Assembly: GCA_900473415.1 (NCBI GenBank)
Contig: UCLR01000002.1
Location: forward strand, 1-61,072
Reading direction: 5' to 3'
DNA: 61,072 nt
DNA from: Hyphomicrobiales bacterium
Lineage (GTDB): Bacteria > Pseudomonadota > Alphaproteobacteria > Rhizobiales > Beijerinckiaceae
The stretch's first letter is position 1. Each line of letters begins with the position of its first letter. The notes beneath the pieces were generated by a model, which worked only from the letters and a program-made list of their open reading frames with translations, was not told the origin of the DNA and made no database searches. The position numbers and the translations under genes are program-made. Positions 55,010 to 61,072 of this stretch are shown here, in pieces.

Positions 55010-55789
55010 ATGGCCAAGCCCACTGTCCTGTCCTCTCTCGCCGATCGCTTTGCCAAAGGCGACAGCATCGTTTCCGCCTGGTGCGGCCTGCCCGACCCGT
55101 CGATTTCGGCGATCCTGGCGCAGGAGGATTTCGACGCGGTCACGCTCGACATGCAGCATGGCCCGATCACGCTCTCCGAGGTCATCCGCGCCGTGCCGCT
55201 GATCAATGCCGCCGGCAAGCCGGCCATCGCGCGCATCCCCGTCGGTGAGTTCCAGAACGTCTCCCGGCTGTTCGACGCCGGTGTCTCCGGCGTCATCGCG
55301 CCGATGATCAACACGATGGCGGATGCCAAGCTCTTCGCTGGTTACGCCAAATATCCGCCGATGGGCGAGCGCAGCTGGGGCAGCTATGGCGGTCTCGGGG
55401 CCTCCGGCCTCGACCAGAACGGCTATCTCAAGGCCGCCAACGGCTTCTCGATGACCTTCGCGATGATCGAGACGCGCGAGGCGATGGCGATCCTCGACGA
55501 CATCCTGGCGCTGGAGGGGATCGATGCGGTCTTCGTCGGTCCTTCCGACCTTTCGATCGCGCTGTCCGGCGGGGCGAAGGTCGACGCCACCGCCAAGGAG
55601 GTCGACGAGGCGGTGAAGCACATCGTCGCCCGCGCCTCGGCCGTGAACAAGCCGGTCGCCTTCTATGCCGCCACCGCCGAGCGGGCGAAGCAGGGCCTCG
55701 CCATGGGCGCGCGCATGGTCACGGTGATGAGCGATTCAGGGATGCTGCGTGCCGCCGCGCAGAACGCGCTGAAGATTACGCGGAGCTGA
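55010..55789 (+). CDS. HpcH/HpaI aldolase family protein
   Basis: 259 residues of the class II aldolase/citrate-lyase-beta type TIM barrel. VTLDMQHGPI carries the catalytic His, the metal-site Glu is in MIETREAM, and VFVGPSDLSIALSG is the substrate phosphate/carboxylate loop. Family members cleave 2-keto-4-hydroxy acids to pyruvate and an aldehyde. The substrate is unknown and no pathway genes are adjacent. Confidence 0.93.
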   Translation: MAKPTVLSSLADRFAKGDSIVSAWCGLPDPSISAILAQEDFDAVTLDMQHGPITLSEVIRAVPLINAAGKPAIARIPVGEFQNVSRLFDAGVSGVIAPMINTMADAKLFAGYAKYPPMGERSWGSYGGLGASGLDQNGYLKAANGFSMTFAMIETREAMAILDDILALEGIDAVFVGPSDLSIALSGGAKVDATAKEVDEAVKHIVARASAVNKPVAFYAATAERAKQGLAMGARMVTVMSDSGMLRAAAQNALKITRS

Positions 55790-55806
55790 TTGTCCGCGGA
55801 ACGACC

Positions 55807-55837
55807 CGGTCATCCCGGGTTTGACCCGGGATGACCG
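55807..55837. repeat. palindromic intergenic repeat, copy 2 (convergent gap)
   Basis: Perfect 13-bp arms (CGGTCATCCCGGG / CCCGGGATGACCG) enclose a TTTGA loop. It fills most of the 52-bp gap between the converging HpcH/HpaI aldolase and AlkA-type glycosylase genes and differs from the core of copies 1 and 3 by one loop base. It probably serves as a two-way terminator. Confidence 0.85.
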
Positions 55838-55841
55838 CGTT

Positions 55842-56486
55842 TCAGGCGTTGATGCCCTCGCGGCGCTTCAGCATCGCGTAATAGGCCCAGAGCAGGCGCG
55901 CGGCGACGCCGCGCCATGGCCGCCAGGCCTCGGCCATGGCGGCAAGTTCCGCCGGCTTCGGACGCTCGCCGAGGCCGAAGGCATGGCGTGCGGATTCCTG
56001 GATCGCGAGGTCGCCGGCGGCGAAGCCGTCGCGATGGCCGAGGCAGAACAGCAGATAGACATCGGCGGTCCAGGGGCCGATGCCGGAGATCGCGGTCATG
56101 CGGGCGTGAACCTCCTCGGGCGAGAGCCCCTCGAGCTCGTCGAGGACGAGCCGGCCCTCGGTGAGCGCCGCGGATAGCGCCAGCAAGGTGCGCTGCTTCG
56201 GCCGGGACAGGCCGGAAAGGCGCATGTCGTCATCGGTCGCCGCCAATAGCCGCTCCGGCGTCAGCGGCACGAAGACGCTTTCGAAGCGTGCCCAGACGGC
56301 GCGGGCGCTGGCGACCGAGAGCTGCTGCGAGACGATGATCGCGGCGAGGCCCGGAAAACCGCCCTCGCGAAGCCGTAGAGGTGGCAGGCCCGTGCGCTCG
56401 ACGATGACGCGCCAATGCTCGTGGCTGGCGGCGAGCGCCGCCATGCCCTCCTCCAGATCGGCATCGCAGGTGATTCGTTCGATCAT
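55842..56486 (-). CDS. DNA-3-methyladenine glycosylase II (AlkA type)
   Basis: 214 residues of the HhH-GPD superfamily. GGFPGLAAIIVSQQLSVASA starts the fold, the helix-hairpin-helix is AISGIGPWTADVYLL (132-146), and the catalytic Asp159 is in FAAGDLAIQESA. It lacks the N-terminal Ada-like domain of E. coli AlkA. It removes alkylated purines from DNA. It is divergent from gluQRS with 85 bp between starts. Confidence 0.93.
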   Translation of the reverse strand: MIERITCDADLEEGMAALAASHEHWRVIVERTGLPPLRLREGGFPGLAAIIVSQQLSVASARAVWARFESVFVPLTPERLLAATDDDMRLSGLSRPKQRTLLALSAALTEGRLVLDELEGLSPEEVHARMTAISGIGPWTADVYLLFCLGHRDGFAAGDLAIQESARHAFGLGERPKPAELAAMAEAWRPWRGVAARLLWAYYAMLKRREGINA

Positions 56487-56571
56487 GATGTCAGCATCGA
56501 TGGCAGGCTCGCCCGGTTTCGTCAGCAGCCGACTGCTTGGCGCGGGCCGGTCCGATCCTTAGACAGGAGCG

Positions 56572-57468
56572 ATGGGGCTTACTCCACCCGATTCCGGCAA
56601 GCCGGTCTTTCGTTTCGCGCCAAGCCCGAACGGGCGGCTGCATCTCGGCCACGCGTTGTCGGCGCTGAGCAACGGGGCGTTGGCGCGGCAGTTCGGCGGG
56701 CGCCTGCTGCTGCGGATCGAGGATATAGACCTGACGCGCTGCCGGCCGGAATTCGTCGACGGCATCATGGAGGACCTCGCCTGGCTTGGTATCGCCTTCG
56801 AGTCGGAGGTTCGCCGGCAGTCGCGGCATTTCGCCGACTACGCGGGCGCGCTCGCGAACCTTAGAGCGCGCGGACTGATCTATCCCTGCTTCTGCTCCCG
56901 GCAGGAAATCCGCGCCGCGGTCGCCGCCGGCGAGGCCGTAACAGGCACGCCCTGGCCGCGTGACCCGGATGGCGCGCCGCTCTATCCCGGGAACTGCCGA
57001 GTGCTCGCTCCTGAGGACGCCGAGCGTCGCGTCGCGGCCGGCGAGGCGCATGTGCTGCGGCTCGACATGGCGCGCGCGATCGCCGCGGCGGGGCCCGCCC
57101 TGGGCTACACGGTCTTCGAGCCCGATGGCTCGCGCCATGCCGTCACCGTTGCGCCCGAGCGCTGGGGCGATGTGGTGCTCGCCCGCAAGGATGTGCCGAC
57201 CAGTTATCACCTCTCTGTCGTCGTCGACGATGCGCTGCAGGGGGTGACCCATGTGGTGCGCGGCCGCGATCTGGAAGCGGCGACCGATATCCATGTCGTG
57301 CTGCAGCGGCTGCTCGACCTGCCGACGCCGCTTTATCACTTCCACCGCCTGCTGCTCGACGAGGAGGGGCGCAAGCTCGCCAAGAGCCGGCAATCGCGGA
57401 CGCTGGCGGAGCTCAGGGCGGGCGGTCTATCCGCCGAATCTCTCCGCAGGCAGCTCGGCTTCATCTAG
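56572..57468 (+). CDS. gluQRS: tRNA glutamyl-Q(34) synthetase GluQRS
   Basis: 298 residues, the short length of GluQ-RS without an anticodon-binding domain. The HIGH-like motif is HLGH at 24-27 in APSPNGRLHLGHALSAL, and the KMSKS-like motif is KLAKSRQSR near 276. Cysteines in LIYPCFCSRQE suit the zinc site. It attaches glutamate to queuosine at position 34 of tRNA-Asp, so the organism presumably has queuosine. Confidence 0.95.
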   Translation: MGLTPPDSGKPVFRFAPSPNGRLHLGHALSALSNGALARQFGGRLLLRIEDIDLTRCRPEFVDGIMEDLAWLGIAFESEVRRQSRHFADYAGALANLRARGLIYPCFCSRQEIRAAVAAGEAVTGTPWPRDPDGAPLYPGNCRVLAPEDAERRVAAGEAHVLRLDMARAIAAAGPALGYTVFEPDGSRHAVTVAPERWGDVVLARKDVPTSYHLSVVVDDALQGVTHVVRGRDLEAATDIHVVLQRLLDLPTPLYHFHRLLLDEEGRKLAKSRQSRTLAELRAGGLSAESLRRQLGFI

Positions 57469-57498
57469 AGCCTGCCATGTCGTCTTGATGGAAACGTG

Positions 57499-57592
57499 GG
57501 TCATCCCGGCCGGAGCGAAGCGCAGAGCCGGGATTCGTACCTGAATCATGATCGGAAGCGCTCTGGCATGGATCCCGGGTCAAGCCCGGGAT
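57499..57592. repeat. composite palindromic intergenic repeat, copy 3
   Basis: It begins GGTCATCCCGG at 57499, passes GAGCGAAGCGCAGAGCCGGG, and ends with ATGGATCCCGGGTCAAGCCCG running to 57592, the exact inverse complement of the 25-bp module at 24434-24458. It fills the gap between gluQRS and the AEC transporter gene. Confidence 0.85.
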
Positions 57593-57624
57593 GACACCGT
57601 CTTTCCCTGCGAAATCATCACGCT

Positions 57625-58542
57625 CTAACCGACACCGAGGAAGGTGAGCCAGGCCGCGGTGGTGAACAGAGACAGCAGGGTCGAGAGCGAGATCGCGCTC
57701 GACGCGTCGGCCACGCCCTGGCGATAGCGCTCGGCGAACAGATAGGCGTTGATGCCGCAGGGGCAGGCGGCGAAGAGCACCGCGACGCCCGACCAGTAGG
57801 TCGGCATCTCGAAGACCCTGGTCGCGAGCCAGTAGACCAGCAGCGGGTGGAGGCCGAGCTTCAGCGCGCTCAGCACGGTCGGAAGCGCAAGGCCGGATTC
57901 GAGACCGTAGCGGCGCATGGCGATGCCGAGGCTGATCAGCGCACAAGGCACGGCCGCGCCCGCCAGGAGATCGACCAGGGTCCAGGCCGGCTCGGGGATG
58001 TAGCCGACGATCGGGCGCACGGCCGAGCCGAGGAGGATGCCGATGATGATGGGGTGGGTGAAGAGCCGCTGGATCAGCTTCAGGATCGAGGTGGAACGTC
58101 CTTCCGCCAGCAGCGTCGCCACCGTCATCGTCACCGGCAGATGGACGGCGAGCAGCAGCCCGAGCGGCACCGCGCCGGCATCGCCATAGGCCTTCAGGAT
58201 CATCGGGACGCCGACGAAGACGGTGTTCGACTGGGCGGCGGCGAAGCCGGAGACGACGAGCTCCGGACCTTTGCGGGCGAAGAAGCGGCTCGCGATCAGC
58301 ATGGCCAGCGCCCAGACCACCGCGAGCCCGGCGAAATAGGCGATCCAGTAACCCCAGGGCTGGGTCGCCGGGATGTCCGCCTTGGCGAGCGTCCGGAACA
58401 GCAGGCAGGGCACGGCGAGCACGAAGACGAAGTCCGACAGCCCCTCGCCGGTCGTCTCGCGCAGGATCTTGCCCCAGCGGACGAGATAGCCGAGGCCGAT
58501 CAGCCCGAAGACGGGCAGGACGATCAGGAAGGAAGCGAGCAT
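57625..58542 (-). CDS. AEC family transporter (auxin efflux carrier type)
   Basis: 305 residues with about ten membrane helices in two five-helix halves. PVFGLIGLGYLVRWGK at the start, SGFAAAQSNTVFVGVPMILKAYG and the later ACPCGINAYLFAERY are typical of bacterial AEC/MleP-like permeases. They carry malate, malonate or other organic anions; the substrate here is not known. The gene ends convergent with gluQRS across copy 3 of the repeat. Confidence 0.92.
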   Translation of the reverse strand: MLASFLIVLPVFGLIGLGYLVRWGKILRETTGEGLSDFVFVLAVPCLLFRTLAKADIPATQPWGYWIAYFAGLAVVWALAMLIASRFFARKGPELVVSGFAAAQSNTVFVGVPMILKAYGDAGAVPLGLLLAVHLPVTMTVATLLAEGRSTSILKLIQRLFTHPIIIGILLGSAVRPIVGYIPEPAWTLVDLLAGAAVPCALISLGIAMRRYGLESGLALPTVLSALKLGLHPLLVYWLATRVFEMPTYWSGVAVLFAACPCGINAYLFAERYRQGVADASSAISLSTLLSLFTTAAWLTFLGVG

Positions 58543-58649
58543 GAGCCCGGACTCGCGAGAAAGATGCCAGCCTTGCCGGTGTCGGCTTCCGCCGGCTCTG
58601 TCAAGCGATGGAAGCGGGGCGACCCATGGATCGCGCGCCCGCCATGCGC

Positions 58650-60674
58650 TCAGCGCAGTTGAGCGAACGTGCCGCCGGCCTTTTCGATCAGCCCGCGGAT
58701 CTCGTCGCGCTGGCGCTTGAACTCGGCGAGCGTGGGGCCTTGCAGCTCGCGGCCGCGCGGCACGCGGATCTTCATCGGATTCACGAAATTGCCGTTGACC
58801 AGCACCTCATAGTGCAGGTGCGGGCCGGTGGAGAGGCCGGTCGAACCGAGATAGCCGATGACCTGGCCCTGACGGACCTTGGCGCCCGGCACGATGCCGG
58901 CGGCGAAGTTCGACTGGTGGGAATAGGTGGTGACGTAGCCGTTGGCGTGCTGGATCTCGGTGTGCTTGCCATAGCCGGACGACCAGCCGGCCTTCAGCAC
59001 CGTGCCGTTGCCGGCGGCCAGGATCGGCGTGCCGATGCGGTTGGACCAGTCGATGCCGGTGTGCATCTTCGAGTAGCGCATGATCGGGTGGTAGCGCATG
59101 CCGAAGCCCGAGCGCAGCTCGCCATCGGCGATCGGCTTGCGCAGCAGGAACTTCTTCAGCGACTTCCCGTCCTCGTCGAAATATTCAATCAGCCCGTCAT
59201 CGGGCGACTGGTAGCGGTAGACCCGGCGCGCCTCGCCGTTCACCGTCAGGGTTGCGGAGAGGATTTCGGCGCGCTCGCCTTCTTCCTCGTCGGTGAAGAC
59301 CACCTCGAGGTTGTCGCCGCCACGGACGCGCTGCTGGAAATCGATGTCGTAAGAGAAGATGCGGACGAGCTCGTCGACCAGCGGGCGCGGCAGGTCGTGG
59401 CGAGCGCCGGTCTCGTAGAGGCTCTCATAGAGCCGGGCGCCGCCCGAGTCCTCGTCGTCCTCCTCGCCCTCCTCGGTCGCGCGCCGCTGCGGACGCTGCG
59501 GGCCCACATCCTGCCGCGGCAGGTCGACCGGCACGAAGGAGCCGCGGTCGTTCATGGCGATCGTGCCGTCGGGCTGACCGTTGCTGAGGAGCGAGACGCG
59601 CATGATCTGGCGGCCGTCCCCGGTGCGCGGCCCGGGCGCGTAAAGCACCTGGAGCACTTGTCCGTCCGGCAGGGCCGTGGTTTTGACCTTGCCGCCGAAG
59701 GCGGTGATCATGGCGCGGATCTGATCGGGCAGGACGCCGATGCCGCGCATCACCTGCTCGAAATTCTCGCCGCGCTTGGCCATGACCAGCTTGTCCTCGA
59801 CGAGCGGCTCGCGCGAGGCGGGGATCGGCGTCTTCGGCGCGTCGGTGACGTTCTCCGGCACGACGCGGACTTCGATGCCAGAGAAGCGCGTGTCGGTCGC
59901 GGGCGCGTAGGCGAGGATGTCGCTACTCGCGGGCGCGGCGCCCGTCAGCGTGCGGCTCAGCATCAGCTGCGGCGGGATCGGCAGGGCGCGCTGGCGGCCG
60001 GAGCTCGCGAGATTGGCGCGCTCCTCCTCGATCTGGGATATGACCTCGGTGTCGCTGAGCCGCGGCTTGCCGGGCGGAATCGGAATACCGGCGAGATCGC
60101 GCTTGACGATGGTGACGTCGGCGTCCGGCATGTCCTGGACAGGTTCGGCATAGCGCTCTTCGGGCTGGCCGCCCTCGGCGAAGAGCCGCAGCGGATTGAA
60201 GGGCGGGACGTTCGCTGCGTAGACGCCGGTGGTCAGCGACAGATTCGAGGCCAGGCGCACGAAGGGGCGCACCCGGATCACTTCGCGATCGCCGACCCGC
60301 TGCGACATCGGCGCGCGAATGGTGTGGCGGGCGGACATGATCGGCTGGTCGGCGACGAGCTTGTCGGCCTTGAGTGCGCCGCCGCCATCGCCCGCAGCCG
60401 AGGACATCCGGACGGCGACCGTCTCGGGCTGCTCGGGATAGCTGGTGTCGCCGCGCATCGCGACCAGGATCGCGGCGCCCAGCAGCGCGGCGCCGCAGGA
60501 CCCCACGAGCGCGCAGGCGAACAGCCAGCGCAGCGAGACCCCGCGGCGGTCCAGCGGCTGCTGGCCGGAGTCGACCGGCTGGATCGGCGGCTCGATGCCG
60601 AGATCGACGAGCAGGGCCGTCGCCTCGGGGGCGAGCGGCTCGACTGGCTGCGCGAACTCGGGATGGGCGTTCAT
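58650..60674 (-). CDS. M23 family metallopeptidase (periplasmic, membrane-anchored)
   Basis: 674 residues from ATG 60674. One membrane helix lies near 55-78 (LRWLFACALVGSCGAALLGAAILVAM). A long periplasmic region follows, then the LytM domain near 525-640. Its zinc motifs are HTGIDWSN near 536 and HLHYEV near 618-622, both intact. This long form resembles MepM-type DD-endopeptidases that cut peptidoglycan cross-links. A low-complexity acidic patch (EEGEEDDEDS) lies near residue 402. Confidence 0.93.
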   Translation of the reverse strand: MNAHPEFAQPVEPLAPEATALLVDLGIEPPIQPVDSGQQPLDRRGVSLRWLFACALVGSCGAALLGAAILVAMRGDTSYPEQPETVAVRMSSAAGDGGGALKADKLVADQPIMSARHTIRAPMSQRVGDREVIRVRPFVRLASNLSLTTGVYAANVPPFNPLRLFAEGGQPEERYAEPVQDMPDADVTIVKRDLAGIPIPPGKPRLSDTEVISQIEEERANLASSGRQRALPIPPQLMLSRTLTGAAPASSDILAYAPATDTRFSGIEVRVVPENVTDAPKTPIPASREPLVEDKLVMAKRGENFEQVMRGIGVLPDQIRAMITAFGGKVKTTALPDGQVLQVLYAPGPRTGDGRQIMRVSLLSNGQPDGTIAMNDRGSFVPVDLPRQDVGPQRPQRRATEEGEEDDEDSGGARLYESLYETGARHDLPRPLVDELVRIFSYDIDFQQRVRGGDNLEVVFTDEEEGERAEILSATLTVNGEARRVYRYQSPDDGLIEYFDEDGKSLKKFLLRKPIADGELRSGFGMRYHPIMRYSKMHTGIDWSNRIGTPILAAGNGTVLKAGWSSGYGKHTEIQHANGYVTTYSHQSNFAAGIVPGAKVRQGQVIGYLGSTGLSTGPHLHYEVLVNGNFVNPMKIRVPRGRELQGPTLAEFKRQRDEIRGLIEKAGGTFAQLR

Positions 60675-61012
60675 CGTGCGGCGTCTTGGGAGCGGGCGAT
60701 CGGGACCGGTTCTGGCGTGGACGAGGCTGTCTCGGCTCGGCGACGAGATGCCTCCGAACAAACTGGTCTCGCGCGCGTTCTAGATGAAAGCACGCAGAGA
60801 CCATGCCCGCACCGGCATCCGGAATCAATCCGTGTGCCCGCGCGGCGCAGCTTCCTGTGCCGGTTGAATGCGGCTGTTTTGGGAAACGGCCTCCAGACAC
60901 GCCCTCGCATGGGCGCGCGTGTCCTGTACCTGATGGATCCGTTCAGGTGGCTTTATCACCACCGCGAAACCCGTCGCTGTCGGCGCCCGGGAGGGGGGAT
61001 CGCAGTCCCGTC
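60675..61012. other. divergent intergenic region upstream of the window-end promoter
   Basis: Apart from the promoter of the M23 peptidase gene and the lead-in to the strong promoter at 61013-61063, I see no gene here. Plus-strand readings through it are continuations of the antisense shadow of the peptidase gene. Confidence 0.5.
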
Positions 61013-61063
61013 AAAAAAACTTCATCTGGTGTGTTGACACGGGAAAGAGGGTTCGCCTATAAA
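61013..61063 (+). promoter_or_regulatory. strong sigma-70 promoter, probably of an rRNA operon
   Basis: TTGACA at 61034-61039 and TATAAA at 61058-61063 are separated by 18 bases, so both hexamers match or nearly match consensus. A run of seven or eight A residues at 61013-61020 sits where an UP element would be. The window ends nine bases after the -10, so the transcribed gene is not visible. Such strength in a GC-rich alphaproteobacterium suggests a stable-RNA operon. Confidence 0.65.
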
Positions 61064-61072
61064 CCGCCCATC

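Noticed and set aside
57461..57946. Minus-strand frame between gluQRS and the AEC gene
   Set aside because: It overlaps repeat copy 3 and the C-terminal half of the AEC transporter gene in another frame; no homology is visible.
58608..61037. 809-codon plus-strand frame opposite the M23 peptidase
   Set aside because: It is an antisense shadow, and it would also run through the strong promoter at the window end.

Overview
The window is a 61 kb piece of a high-GC alphaproteobacterial chromosome. It most likely comes from the order Hyphomicrobiales (rhizobia and relatives), and a Bosea-like genus would fit. The evidence is the acpXL/lpxXL gene set for the very-long-chain fatty acid of rhizobial lipid A, a large NAD-type glutamate dehydrogenase of about 1,600 residues, the alphaproteobacterial ATP synthase zeta inhibitor, the pairing of acnA with ccmA, and the small-subunit purC-purS-purQ arrangement. 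I see no phage, transposase, CRISPR array, tRNA or rRNA gene. Nearly all of it looks like core chromosome, with two small accessory-looking patches: an antitoxin/toxin pair near 25 kb and an AT-rich insert with two small genes near 49 kb.

1-6.5 kb: the N-terminal part of ftsK, a small monooxygenase-fold protein, the glnK-amtB ammonium operon with a sigma-54-like promoter, acyl-CoA thioesterase II, a ubiquinone-type hydroxylase and a Trm112-like protein. 6.5-19.8 kb: the giant glutamate dehydrogenase, an AhpD-like peroxidase, a DUF2794 protein, a GNAT acetyltransferase, a Bax-inhibitor-1 protein, an FtsX-type ABC exporter pair divergent from a GDSL esterase (tesA), and an aldo/keto reductase. 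20-24.4 kb: thpR and a pterin dehydratase, an alpha/beta hydrolase, an RluA-type pseudouridine synthase, and ftsY-yciB. 24.4-31 kb: a repeat element, the Xre/RES toxin-antitoxin pair, several oxidoreductases and small proteins, and rlmN. 31-36 kb: gamma-glutamyltransferase, a LemA/TPM membrane operon and a DUF1223 thioredoxin-like protein.

36-42.2 kb is a seven-gene minus-strand operon, acpXL-fabZ-fabF2-fabF1-fabG-adh-lpxXL. It should build and attach the C28-type hydroxy fatty acid of lipid A. One of its two ketosynthases lacks the catalytic Cys and the first catalytic His, which suggests a ketosynthase/chain-length-factor-like pair. A chemoreceptor is divergent from this operon.

44.5-51 kb: aconitase is divergent from the cytochrome c maturation genes ccmAB and ccmCDG, which are split by an AT-rich module of two divergent small genes. 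51-54.2 kb: purC-purS-purQ are interleaved with two predicted lipoprotein genes that share a CX4C motif. One of these genes has its start codon inside the hairpin that looks like the purC terminator.

54.4-61 kb: the ATP synthase zeta subunit, an HpcH/HpaI aldolase, an AlkA-type glycosylase, gluQRS, an AEC transporter and an M23 peptidase. The window ends with a near-consensus sigma-70 promoter preceded by an A-tract, which probably drives an rRNA operon just outside. Three convergent or intergenic gaps (about 24.4, 55.8 and 57.5 kb) carry copies of one palindromic repeat family.
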